Positions 9,693-21,269 of a stretch of DNA of 25,135 bases are shown here, piece by piece. The notes under the pieces were generated by a model. The model was not told where the DNA came from. It saw only the letters and a program-made list of their open reading frames with translations, and ran no database searches. Each line of letters begins with the position of its first letter. Position 1 is the first letter of the stretch. The stretch is from Ophiosphaerella korrae (lineage: Eukaryota; Ascomycota; Dothideomycetes; Pleosporales; Phaeosphaeriaceae). The DNA is taken from the NCBI GenBank assembly GCA_028456385.1, contig JALNQF010000525.1:1-25135 (forward strand), written 5' to 3'. The position numbers were made by a program, and so were the translations under genes.

Positions 9693-12600
9693 GTCCTCTA
9701 GTTTCTTAAGGTAATTAAGATTATCCTCTAGTTCCTATATTTTTTCCTATAGTTATCCTTTCTCGTCTATTCTTATCTATTCTACTAAGTAGTAGTTTCT
9801 CCTATTATAGAACTAGTGTACTAAGATTTTCTTAACTTCCTATTCTTCTTATTCTCTATACGTGTCTACTTTATATACTAGTAGTTCTACTTCTTATAGT
9901 ACTTGTTCTAGTAAAGCTACGTAGAATATTAGGTATATCTTTATCTTATTTAGTAACTTTAATTTAAATATAACTAGTATAACTTCTTTCTTAATTTTGT
10001 ATAGTCTTATCTTAACGTAGTCTAATTTTAGACTTAGTTATTTACTCTTAATATTCTTCCTTACTAACTATACTTTTTCTTTTTCTTTAAATTAAGGTCC
10101 TTCTTTGTATTTTTTATTATAATACTTAGCTATTTAATTATATAGGAATTCTATATCCTATCTTAGTTAATTATATATATCTTTAAGTCTATTAGCGAAG
10201 TTTTCTCTTCTTAGAGACTAAGATATCTAGTTTCTTAGTGTCTAGTATATATTAGGTTCGAATCTATAGTTTGTAAAGAAAGGTAATACTTCTATTACTA
10301 TATTCTTTGCGCTGTTATATACTAACTATACTATAGGTAATAACTATACCTAATTGTTCTAGTTGTAGTTAAGGTAGTATCTTAAGTACTATTCTACTAT
10401 CTAATTTATTCGTTCTAATTATCTATCTATTTGTAGTTAATATACTATAGATATTACGTATTATATTCCTAATTACGCTACTATTGTTCCCTATAGTTTT
10501 AATGTAAATTGTATATCTCTATTTATAATAATCTTATCTAGTAGTCTATACTAGCTAATTACTATTCCTAAGACCTAGTATATAGTAACTTCTATCCTAC
10601 TTTTCTCTTTATATAGTCTAAAGTATATATACTTTATAAGTTTATCTACTATTATTAGGATTCTATTGTATTTAACTCCTAATATTAGATCTTTAGATTT
10701 AGGTAACTTCGTAATAAAGTCTATTGTAATAACTCCCTATAGTTATTCTAGTACTTTTACTAGTTGTAGTATTCTATATAGTGCGTATCTACTATATTTA
10801 TTTTTATAACATTCTATATAGTCTTGTAGTACTTTTATTACTAATTATCTTACTTTTAGAATATAATAGTCTTGTAGTAGTCTATCTAATATTTTCTCTA
10901 TTCCTTAGTAACTATATACTAGTAATTTGTAGAATTATCGTATAAATTTTCTCTAAATCTTACCTAGAATATATATTCTTCTATAAGCTTATACAAATCC
11001 TTCTTAGATTTCTAGCTTCTCTATTTCTTTAGATACTTCTTGCGTTGTTTTTTAAATCTATTTATCTAGTTTATTACTTATTCTTTTAAGTATTACAGCT
11101 ATTTTAGGTATATTTAGGACTAAGTATCCTTCTTTATTCTTAACTAGAACTATACTAGTAGCGCTTACTTCTTCCTATAAGTCTAGTCTTCTACTAAGGG
11201 CGTCTATAAACTAATTGTCTTTCCTTTTTATATATATAATTTCTATATTAAATATTAATAGATATTCCTACTATCTTATATAGTATTATAATAGTTCTTT
11301 ATTTATTATAAATCTTATAAGATTCTTATAGTCTATATAAACCCTTATCTAATATTTAGCTCCTTGTAGATATACTCTCTATTATTTAAATACTTTATAG
11401 ATTACTAGTATTTCTTTATTGTAAATTAGGTAGTTAAGTTCTACTATTTTTATCTTCTTAGAGAAGTACTTAACTAAGTATTCTTTTTTAGTCTTTAGGT
11501 CTTCTTATATTAGTACTATTCTATAGACTAAATTAGATGCGTCTATTTTTACTATTACTAGTAGGTCTAGGTTATATATTTTAATAACTAAGTTTTCTAT
11601 AAACTTCTTTTTAATTGTTTTAAATACTTTGTCGCATTCTTCTATCTATTTAAATAGCGTATCTTTCTTTATAAGTCTTGTAATTAGCTCTATATCTTTA
11701 GAATATCTTACTATTAGCTTTCTATAAAAGTTAGCTAGCTTATAAAATTATTATACTTCTTTTAAGTTCTTTAGTATTAGTTATTTATAGATTAATCTAA
11801 TCTTTTCTAAGTTAATCTTAATTTTTCCTAGTTTAATAATAAACCTAAGGAAGTCTATTTCTTTTATGTAAAATTCGCATTTACTTATCTTAAGAAATAA
11901 CTTATTTTTTACTAGTTTCTCTAGTATCTTGTATACGTATTATACGTATTCTTCCTTTATTTCTAAAAATATAAGGATATTATCTAAGTATATAAATATA
12001 AATATATCTAAGTACTCTCTTAGTACTATATTAATTCTTTCTTAGAACGCTACTAGTACGTTTGTTAAGCTAAATAGTATAACTAAGTACTTGTATAGTC
12101 TATACTATATTCTAAACGCTATTTTCTACTTATTACCTTTTTTAATTCTAATTTAGTAGTAGGCGTTCTAGATATCTAATTTTGTAAAGATCTTTACTTT
12201 TTATAGTTTATTTTATATTTTGTCTATTTATAGTAGTAGGTATTAGTTCTTATTTATAATTGTGTTAGTTTTTCTAAAATCTACGTAGAGTCTTTTATTA
12301 CTTATTCCTTTTTTATCTATAAATATAAGTTTATATACTACTAAAGATTTAGATTCTTTTATCTATTTTTTTTTATTGCGTTCTAGATAAATACTTATTT
12401 AATTTTAGATTCTTTTTCTATTTTTTAGTAGACTAGGCTCTATCCTACGTTTTTATCTTCTTCTAGTTCTATCGCTAAGTCTTATAGTTAATATTCTAGA
12501 AGGTAGTCTTCTAGCTCTATAAGCTGTTTTTCCTATTTCTTATATTCTTTAGGAAATTCTCCTTTATAGGTACTTATATTAGCTTTTAATATATCTATTT

Positions 12601-14049
12601 TACTATAGCTAATTTTTCCTAATCTCTAATTAATATGTAGGTTAGTTATTTATAACTATAGTATACCTAATATTATATCTTATTTGTTATTAATTGTTGT
12701 TATATCTATAACTATATTCTTAATTGTTATCCTTTCTAGGTCTAATATAGAGGGAACTGTTTTAAACCTAATAGGTTCCTAGAATAGTTTTCCTTTAATT
12801 GTACTTAATTATTAAGGGTATTTCTTTATTATATACTTTATTCCTTATTTCTCTATAAACTTTTTTAATATAAAGTTCCTTATAGCTCTACTATTAATTA
12901 TTAATTATACTTTCTTTCCTTAATAGGTACTTATTTTCGTAATATATAGGCCTCTTATACTTTCTAGCTTTTTTTACTTTAGTAATTTGTTAAATTGTCT
13001 ATCTTTCTAGAGCTATAGTCTTATTTTAAGTTTATACGTTTTATATTTTAGATATTTGTTGTTTGTATATTTATACTATAGTCCTCTTTAGACGTATTTC
13101 TTAGTTAACTTAGGTCTAGGCCTTACTACTATATATCTATCTTCTAGGATTATTTTCTATCCTTAGATATTTTCTACTAGGATTACTTTTATATAATCGT
13201 AGCCTCTTCTCTTTATAAGCTATATATTATTTTTTACTTTAGGGTTTCTATGTATAATATAATTCTTATTTAGGTATAATATCTATAATACTTTAAAGTA
13301 TACTAGATACTTTAGATCTATTATCTTGTTATCCCCTTCTTAGTATTTGCTTTTACTAGGTATATCTATTATTAGGATATAGTATACTACTAGTACTCTA
13401 AGTATATAGGCTTTATTAATCTATCGCGTTCTTTTTACAAGGTACTACTATTCTTTCTATATAAGTATTCTTCTTACTATAACTATATATTACTTTATCT
13501 ATTCTTAAAATAGTATAAACTTTATTTCTTTAGGATTGCGTTCTTTCTAGTCTTTATACGCTTCCTCTATACTTATAACTATTAAGTATATCTAAATAAA
13601 CTTCTATTCTTTATTTTGTTCCTCTATATCTATTATTATTATTATTTAGCTATTATAGCTATATATTATTAGCTAGGTATACTTTATACTTTTTATACTA
13701 ACCTATTTCTTACTTCCTCTTAGTCCTTTAGAGGTAGTTGTAGTAGTCTCTTTATTTAGTACTAGTCCTTAAGCCTAAGTTAATAGTACTAGGGGCTCTT
13801 CCCCTTCTAAATCTTCTATTAGTAGGTCTATTACTTAGGCTATTTCTTCTAGCTAAGCTTTTATTCTTTCTTTTATTATAGCTACTCTATATCTCTATTT
13901 TTATAAGAACTATACTACTCTCTATTTACTAGAAAAATATATATAGTAGTTATTATTATAATAAAAGGTCTAATAGAGTATTATATATTGTACTTCCTTA
14001 CTCTTAGCTACTTTCTCCTAAGGTTTAGCCTATGCTTATAGTACTTCCT
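9693..14049 (-). pseudogene. pol: E3 pol: protease, RT, RNase H, integrase, chromodomain (RIP-disabled)
   Basis: Reading on the - strand: protease site at 12893-12887 reads NSR for DSG; RT YLDN at 11990-11979; RNase H Asp at 11543-11541; integrase Asp1 at 10721, Asp2 position at 10523 now Asn (NRD), and Glu at 10415; chromodomain 9839 to about 9693 (VKKILVH, NYYLVE, ELEDNL). Spacings are the same as in E2 (447 nt from RT to RNase H, 66 and 36 codons in integrase). One base is missing in an A9 run (12366-12374 on the + strand), which shifts protease out of frame with RT; E2 and E5 do not share it. The integrase, RT and chromodomain stay in one frame, with stops of the TAA/TAG type. Confidence 0.93.
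12366..12374 (-). other. Single-base deletion (A9 run) in E3 pol
   Basis: E3 has a run of nine A (T9 on the + strand) where E2 has AAAGAAAAG and E5 an AAAGAAAAAA-type run, one base longer overall. It puts gag/protease and RT/integrase in different frames. The distance from protease site to RT motif is 905 nt in E3 and 906 nt in E2. Confidence 0.75.
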
Positions 14050-15148
14050 TCTTTTTCTTAGTTATCTTTAACTAAGTTTCTTTCTTTAGGTCCTTACTCT
14101 TACAATCCTTTATAAAGTATCCTAGTTTCTTATATTTATAGTATACTATATCTTTCTTTAACTTAGATCTATAATTTTTTAGGTAGTAGCCTAGTTTACT
14201 ATAATTAAAGTACGTAAAGTCTTTATTCTTTTTTTTTCTCTTATCTTTATTAGTATTAAGGACTATAGAGTCTCCTTTGTTATAGTTCTAGGTGTAACCT
14301 CTATATTTGTTTTTCTTCTATTCTCGAAGATTATTATTAATTTATATTACCTATTACTTTAGAGCTTCTAGTATTTATAGTTTCTCTATATATATTATTT
14401 TGTATTAGATCTTAGAGTTAAGTCTTTACTTAAATCGTAATATTAAGGCTAACTCGTTCTATTCTATATTCTGTAATAGTTGTTTAAACTATAATACGTA
14501 CTTAGGAATACTCTAGTTCTACGTAAGCTTCTCTAGCTATTCTTTAGCTTGTTAAGTAATATCTATAACTCTAAACGCTACTCTTATTCGTTTTGTAAAG
14601 TATTTATAACTTCTAAAAATAGCTCTAGTTTTGTCCTTCTAGGTTATTAGAGAGTATATCGTATAATTAGTTTAGTATAGCTTATACTATCTTATTATAT
14701 TTTCTTTAAGGTATAATCTAATATATATTACTTTCTTTTCTTCTATATTAAAGTGTAGTACTTGTACGTCTATCTAGAGTTATACTAATATAATAAAGGG
14801 TCTTAATTTCTCCTTTGTTTTATTAAATTTTTTAAGGATAGGTATCTTTAGTAGTTTCTTTATTGTACTTATCTCTAGCCTTTAGGTAATTAGTTCTATT
14901 TAGTTCTATCCTTAGATAATAGCTTTAATCTATACCTTGTTTTGTTTCGTATAATCTTGTAGTTCCTTATTCTACGTCTCTAAGGTATTAATTACTATCT
15001 TTATATCTTCTTTTTTAGAGATTAGGTCGTTTATATAATCTCTAACTACTTTCTATATAGTATTATCTAACTTATAACTACTTAAAGGTGCTTTTACTAC
15101 TTATTTAGTTAAACTTTCTACTATTATATTAGTTAGACTATACGCTAC
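14050..15148 (-). pseudogene. gag: E3 gag, RIP-disabled
   Basis: Capsid/nucleocapsid precursor in one frame from about 15148 to the knuckles (15148 to 14212 is 312 codons) and on into protease. N-terminal VAYSLTNIIVESLTK matches E2. The capsid part contains LVQLQ-like, HFNIEEKKVIYIRLYLKE and RAIFRSYKYFTK motifs typical of retrotransposon Gag. Knuckle 1 (14212-14171) has all Cys/His codons changed to TAC/TAT. Knuckle 2 retains its last Cys as TGT (KDCKSK), a useful check on the reading. The original start codon is not visible. No indel is needed in this gag, unlike E2. Confidence 0.88.
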
Positions 15149-15185
15149 TTACGCTTTACTTCTCGTAATAACTAAATTAGTAAAG
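15149..15185 (-). other. E3 5' leader with expected primer-binding site
   Basis: On the - strand the leader begins CTTTACTAATTTAG after the LTR, the same string as in E2. The position fits a primer-binding site; the tRNA is not identified. Confidence 0.4.
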
Positions 15186-15613
15186 TATTATAGGCTACCT
15201 ATTGTTAACTATAAGTACCTATCTTAATAGAGTTAGTAGATTACAAGGTAATAGTAAAAGCTTAGAAGTAATCTACAATAACTATAAATAATAGAAGATA
15301 TTTCTTAACTATCTTGTATTAGCGTTCCGTAGTTAAAGGATTAAATTACTAATATTATCCTAATAATACGTATCCTACTAACTATATACTTGTCGTAATC
15401 TATAATCTATAGTTACTAAGTCTAGTAGATTATAGATTGTCTTAATCTATAATCTATAGTTACTAAGGATCTATAGATTATAGATTAGCCTAGGTGTCCT
15501 AGTTGTATATAGTCTCCTAATTAAGATTATTACCCTACTTGTCTTATACTTTGTTAGCACCTAAGTTAAGACTAATTAGTTCTATCTTAATTTCTTCTAT
15601 TATACCTATAATA
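15186..15613 (-). repeat. E3 5' LTR
   Basis: 428 bp, the same length as the left LTR. Ends read TATTATAG and CTATAATA on the + strand, the RIP forms of TGTTATAG and CTATAACA. The hairpin at 15428-15454 is conserved. Confidence 0.93.
15428..15454. repeat. Inverted repeat in E3 5' LTR
   Basis: GATTATAGATT, GTCTT, AATCTATAATC: the same 11-bp arms and spacer as at 8821-8847. Confidence 0.78.
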
Positions 15614-15618
15614 CTTAA
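15614..15618. repeat. E3 target-site duplication, right copy (CTTAA)
   Basis: Matches 8574-8578 exactly. E2 resumes at 15619. Confidence 0.88.
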
Positions 15619-15748
15619 TATAAAAATAAAGATCTACTAGCTTATAAAGAGTTAACTTATACTTAGCCTTAGCTTCTATAAGCTATAATAATAGTATCTC
15701 TTAAGCCTAGTTAATAGCTTACCTTATATAACTTAGTAAGAAGAGACT
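15619..15748 (+). pseudogene. E2 post-chromodomain tail, segment 2
   Basis: This 130-bp piece of E2 lies between E3 and E4. Its reading frame follows directly from codon 8576-8578 and gives DLLAYKE and IVSLKPS, against SLLAYST and VISLKSS in E3/E1. It is an in-frame protein-level match that independently confirms the nesting model. It is interrupted at 15748 by E4 and resumes at 22578. Confidence 0.65.
15744..15748. repeat. E4 target-site duplication, left copy (AGACT)
   Basis: AGACT is directly left of the E4 LTR and repeated at 22573-22577. Confidence 0.88.
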
Positions 15749-16190
15749 TATTAAGACCTTAGAACTAGTAAAGGTAATAAGAGTAAGTAAGCTTCTATAA
15801 GATAGGCAAGGTTAATAAATAAGTTAGTTACTTTGCTTAATTAATAGTTAGCTCTTATTAGAGTATTATAAAGTATATAAGTATTAATAAGTAGATAAGA
15901 ATCTAATTAAAGTATTAGTTATAATACTCTATTAGGATAAAAGGTAAAGAAGAGATTAAATATAATAGTCTATAAAGGTCTATTAATATTCTTATATACT
16001 TACTATCTAGCGTTTATTCCTAAGCGCTTACTCTAGAGCGTTTACTCTAGAGCGCTTATTCTAGAGCGTTTACTCTAGAGCGTTTACTCTAGAGCGTTTA
16101 CTACTAAATAGTTACGTATTCTACTACGCTATATTACCTAGCCTAATTACGTACAATATAATAGCTTACCTACTACTTAGTATTGTAACA
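15749..16190 (-). repeat. E4 3' LTR
   Basis: 442 bp, equal in length to the right LTR. Differences are mostly transitions, with at least one T/A transversion near 15833. It contains the 14-bp minisatellite at 16024-16104. Confidence 0.93.
16024..16104. repeat. 14-bp minisatellite in E4 3' LTR
   Basis: Five full units of GCGTTTACTCTAGA (some GCGCTTACTCTAGA or GCGCTTATTCTAGA) and one partial unit. The same array with the same number of units is in the other LTR at 22406-22486, so it predates the insertion. It may be a U3 enhancer-like array or simply a minisatellite; nothing here decides. Confidence 0.88.
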
Positions 16191-16205
16191 CTATCTCTCT
16201 TTTTT
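16191..16205 (-). other. E4 polypurine tract
   Basis: CTATCTCTCTTTTTT on the + strand is the complement of AAAAAAGAGAGATAG, directly beside the 3' LTR, with the GAGATAG ending shared by E1 and E3. Confidence 0.78.
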
Positions 16206-16257
16206 ACGCTAGGTCTATCCTTAGGCCTAGGCTTCTATTAGCTAGGTCTAGCTTATA

Positions 16258-16725
16258 AGTAGTTTACTCTACTTTCTAGTTAAAAACTATCTTACTATAA
16301 TATTACCTCCTTTATAGTCTTATAGACTTTATCTCTTATTAGAAATCTTTACTATAAACTATATTTCTAAAACACCGTATCTATATTATTCTTTTTTAAG
16401 TATTCTTTATTTTATTATACTAGATTCTACTCTAAAGTATACTAAGTATACTTGTATAGAGCGTTCTTATATTAGTATAACCTAAGAGTCTTTTAATTAA
16501 AATTATAAAGAGTTCTATAAAAAAGTTAATAATAATAAAAAACTTTTTACTATTATTATTACTTATTTACTACGTAATAAGAAAATATTAAAATCTACTA
16601 AAGAGCGTACTTACTATAAAGCTTTATACCTAGCGTTAGAGTTAGAGTAAGAAAGTAATAAGGTCTTAGCGTAGGTTCTTAACTATTCTACTACTACTAT
16701 TAATATTACCTCTTCTTCTACTATC
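16258..16725 (+). pseudogene. Possible antisense ORF in the E4 3' region
   Basis: Frame 1 mod 3 of the + strand, opposite to E4 gag-pol, has few stops for this DNA: TAG 16315, TAA 16483, TAA 16498, TAA 16648, TAG 16672. Open runs are 55 codons (16318-16482) and 49 codons (16501-16647). The reading looks protein-like (CIERSYISIT, YKEFYKKVNNNKK, KSTKERTYYKALYLALELE). The - strand frames over the same bases carry about twice as many stops or more. It starts near the polypurine tract and ends near the end of pol. No domain is recognised. Antisense ORFs at the 3' end are known in some plant gypsy elements; whether this was a gene is inference from one copy. Confidence 0.4.
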
Positions 16726-16759
16726 TAGTCTACTATTAGCTTATTAAATAAATTTATTA

Positions 16760-19700
16760 TAACTAAGGGCGCTTTATAGGCTCTATATAGTTAAGTTTAT
16801 TATAGAACTTTTTTCTACTAATATATCTATTATATCCTAGCTATAGCTTTATATATCCTATATATCTTAGTATATTATACTTACTTCTTACTTTCTTAAG
16901 TATCTACTAATAATTCTATAGATTAGCTTTAGGTTCCTATATATTTTTACTTACTAGGTAGCCTTTCTATTTTACTAGCTACTCTTAGAGAAACTATATA
17001 CTTTAGAAGGCGTTACGTCCTATTTCTTAATATTTCTATAGGTCTTTAACTTTAAACTTGTTATCCTTTTCTTTCTAATATTAGAATTGTTACTATACTA
17101 GTATTTTTAGCTTAGCTAGTTCTAGTAGGCTTATATAGAACTTAGGGTATACCTTAGTATCTTTAGGTAGTTCTAGTGTTTTTATTACTAGCTTGTTATC
17201 TTCTTTAACTAAAAATAGTCTAACCTTAATATAATCTAGTCTTTTACTAGGTTACTTTATTTATAGATTCTTTATATAAAGATACGCTTTATCTTCTTCT
17301 TTTAGCTAAGGTACTATTTTTTATTTTTTATTAATATATAAAATACTTTATTTCTAAGCTTCTTTTAGTTTTTACTTTATCTTATTATAAAGTTCTTGTA
17401 TATTTTCTACTCTAACTAGTACTACTTCTATCTTAGGTCCTAGTAGTATTCTCTTAAATAAATTAGAGTATATCCTATAGTTTACAAAATATAGTGTTTT
17501 ACCTATTACTTCTAAGTACTTATTGTTATATACTAATTATACTATAGGTAATAGTAATACCTAATTATTCTACTTCTAATTACTATAAATCCTTAGGTAT
17601 ATCTTTAATATCCTATTAGTCTATTCTATCTATCTATCTATCTATAGATAATAGGCTATTAATAGCTTTCTTTTTGTTCTTATTACTATAAGTAGTATTA
17701 TCTAGTAATTAGACGTAAAAAGCTTATCTTTATTACTAATAATACTCTTTAGTATCTTATATCTTTGTATTAGTACTTCTAATAGTACGTATCCTAGCTA
17801 ATCTACTATATAGTTACTTTAGAATTTCTCTATCTTAGCGTATTTTATAAATTAGTCTATAATTACTATTATTATATTATATCTTATTCTTATTACTAGG
17901 TCTTTTAATATTAGTAGTCCTATAATAAAGTCTATTATAACGTCTATTTATAGTTCTTCTAGTATCTTAATTACTTATATTTCTCTATAAAGTGTATATA
18001 TCTTATACTTATTTTTTTAGTAATTTACGTATTCTTTAATAAACTATATTACCTTCTCTTTTATCTTACTAAATCTATAGTTCCTCTAGATTAGTTCTAT
18101 AGTTTATATAATCTTTAAGTACTTATATACTAGGTTATTATAGTGTTATTATATAATTACTTTTTATAATTCTTCTAGAACCTTATTTATAATCCTAACT
18201 AGGTTATTAGTTTCTTACTCTTCTACTAGTTATATGTTTAGTACTAGGTATCTTTATCTATTGTCTTAGAGTATAGTTTCTTCTACTACTTATCTTTTTC
18301 TTATAATATTGTATCTTTAGCTAAGCGCGTCTACTTAGCTATTTTCCTTACCTAGTACGTACTAGATCTTGAATTTATACTATCCTAGTAGTTCTAACTA
18401 TTATATCTACCTATCCTTTAATTTCTTACTTATTATAAAGTATATTAGGTTCTTGTAATCTATCTTAACAATTACTTCTATTACACTTTTAGCGTATACT
18501 CTCTAATATTTAAGTATATTAACTATTATAAGTAGCTCCTTATTATATATATTATATCTTTCTTCTTACTTTATAAACTTCCCTAAATAGTATATAATTA
18601 GATACTATTTCCCTTTATACTCTTATAGCGCTATTACTATATAAGCTAGATTAGATATATCTATCTTAATAACTAGGGTCTTGTTACTATAAAATTACTT
18701 TAAAACTAGTAGTATAATATAGGCTTACTTAAGTTCTTTATAAGCTTATTTCTACTCTACTCTCTATTCCTATATTATATTTTTTCTTATAAGCTTTATA
18801 AGTAGTAGTACCTTCTTTAAAAATCTCTCTATAAAGTATTAGTTAAAGTTAATAAATCCTAGGAACGATTATACGTCCTTAACTATCTTAGGTTCTTTCT
18901 ATTCTTTTACTACTTTAATCTTTTCTTAGCTTATTTTAACTTTGTTAATACCTATCGTATATCCTAGAAACTCTACTTCTATTTTATACTATTCGCACTT
19001 CTCTAGCTTTAGTTATAGGTTATATTAGTCTAAGTACTATAGTACTATTATTACTTACTCTATATACTCGCCTTCTTCTTTAGAATATATTAGTATATTA
19101 TCTAAGTAAGCTATAATAAACTTATCTAAGTATTCTTATAATATATTATTAATTAGTCTTTAGAACGTTACTAGTATATTTATTAGTCTAAAGAGTATTA
19201 CTATATACTTATAATATCTATAGTATATTTAGAACGCTATCTTCTACTCTTTACTTACTTTAATTCTTATTAAGTAGTATCTATCCTTTAGGTCTAGCTT
19301 TGTAAAAATCTTAGCTTAGCTTAGCTTATCTTAGAGTTTGTCTATATTTAGTAGTAAGTAGTAGTCTTTTACTATAATATTATTTAGTTTTTAGTAGTTT
19401 ATATATATCTTTAGTAGTCTTTTCTTCTTTAGTATAAAGAGAATTAGGAATCCTACTAATAATAAGGATTCTTATATATATCCTTTCTTTAGGTCTCTAT
19501 TTAGTCTTTCTTAGAGTGTTACTAATTTACTCTCTATTAATTAGTAAATAGGCCTAAAAGGTAGCTCCTTTCCTTCTTATAACTTAATTGTATAGTCTTA
19601 GGGTTAGTACTTAGGTAATACTAGTATATCTATCTCTTCTACAAATAAGTAGCTAAACTTCTTATATTATTCTAGGATCTTAAAAGTTATATATTACTCT

Positions 19701-21260
19701 TCTACTCCTACTTCTTAGCCTAGCGCCCTACTAGTACTTGTAAAGTTACTTATTCTCTCTTAATAAGTTACTATTAAAGCTACTATCTTATATAGTACTT
19801 TCTTATCTACTATTAAACGCTACTAATACGTAGGCTTAGATCTACGTACGTTTTCGTAGTTATTAAATAAAAGGTTCTAGTTTTTCTAATTAACTCTAAG
19901 ATTAAACTCTTATAGCTATAAGAGTCCTAGTATAACGTCTTTATTAGCTAAAACTAATACGTCTAGAGTAATCCTTATACTATATCCTTAAATAATAATC
20001 TCTATAGTTACTTTATTACTAACTATTAGGTTTCCTAGTATTAGTTATCTATTTGCGATATAGATTAGGTATAGTATCTTCTTTACTTATAGTTTAAGTC
20101 CTACTTATTCTACTACTTTAGGTATAATTAGGTTTGTAAATAACTTTAAATCTACTAATACCTTTATTCTTTCTCCTCTTATCTTTACTAGGAGTTTAAT
20201 AAGTCTTTTAGTATTAATAGTGTTATAGCTTCTAGATATATATCTAGTATTAGCTATTTACTTAAAAAAGACTTAATCTTATAATCTTTATTTATCTTTT
20301 ACTAAAATCCTTAGAGTATCTTAATCTCTCTATATTGTTTATACTTCTCTAGTGTATAGGTTTACTAGATTAGATTAATATATTAGTTATTTATAAGTAT
20401 CTTACTTGTATTTATATCTTTTTTAGTTATACCTAGAAAGTGCTCTACTTCTTACTTATCCTATAGGTATTGTTTATATCTTATATTTATATACTCTTCT
20501 TAGTTCTATTTATATCTAGATCTTCTATAAAAGAAATATCTAGATCTTATCTTATTAGAATAGTAAGTAAAGTAGTTATTATAGTAATATCCTATCTATA
20601 ATAGTAGTAGATAGTTTAAGTTATATAAGTATAGCTAGTATTATAGTTCTTGTATTAATACTAGATCTATAATAATTAGCGCCTAATTATTATTAGTATA
20701 TAATAATTTATATTACTAGGTTTACTTTACTTTATATATCTAGTATTCTTTATCTTACTATTCTTTTACTAAGTAGTAGCTATCTACTAGTCTCTAGATT
20801 TCTTTTATAAATCTATCTTATACCTTAGCGTTCTCTTACTTTAGCTCTAGTATTTTAGGTACTATTTTGTATTTAGAAGTCTTAAGCTCTTAGTTTTTTT
20901 TTCTATTCTCGTCCTAGGCTATATATACCTACCTTCTTAGATATAGCGTTATCTTGCACTTATACTCTACCTTTCTTTAGTATAGCTAAAGGTATTCTAA
21001 GGTATTTATCTTAGCTTATTTTTACTTTAGCTAATACCTTCTTACGTAGCTTTATATTCCTAGTAGTATCTTTATAGCTTCTACTTTATTATCTATTATA
21101 AAGTTTATTAGTTATATAGTAATCCTATAGTAGTTATATCTCTTATTTATATCTTACTACTAGAAGTTTATAGTCTTGTAATCTCTCTTCTCTTAGCTTC
21201 CTCTAGAGATTACTTCTTATTCTTCTTCTCTATCTTTATCTTACTACTTAAGCATATTAA
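16760..21260 (-). pseudogene. pol: E4 pol: protease, RT, RNase H, integrase, chromodomain (RIP-disabled)
   Basis: Protease site VLVDL with Asp kept at 20152-20150 (the following Ser-Gly is mutated). RT YLDN at 19108-19097, preceded by a FRLINILVTFQ-type motif. RNase H Asp at 18661-18659. Integrase DFI at 17932 (Asp1), Asp2 position at 17734 now Asn (SNKDKLFTS), and Glu at 17626. All lie in one frame, and protease to RT is exactly 348 codons. A GPY/F-like region (about 17240-17130) precedes a clear chromodomain (about 17040-16900: LVK, KGY, EPKANL). The frame can be followed about 45 codons further (to about 16760). The conserved tail of E1-E3 is not recognised here. Confidence 0.92.
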
Positions 21261-21269
21261 TTTATTATA

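Larger units (their letters stand above)
8579..15613 (-). mobile_element. E3: complete Ty3/gypsy chromovirus nested in E2
   Basis: 7035 bp with two 428-bp LTRs, perfect 5-bp target duplication CTTAA, polypurine tract beside the left (3') LTR, and gag-pol on the - strand. Termini are TGTTATAG and CTATAACA, with RIP changes in three of the four ends. The LTRs differ from each other only by transitions in my reading, with no indels. Same family as E1; a relative of E2. Confidence 0.95.

Noticed and set aside
16760..16940. Extension of the antisense E4 frame to about 16940
   Set aside because: Stop density rises and the region overlaps the C-terminal part of the E4 pol frame, whose chromodomain is clear, so the antisense call was limited to 16258-16725.
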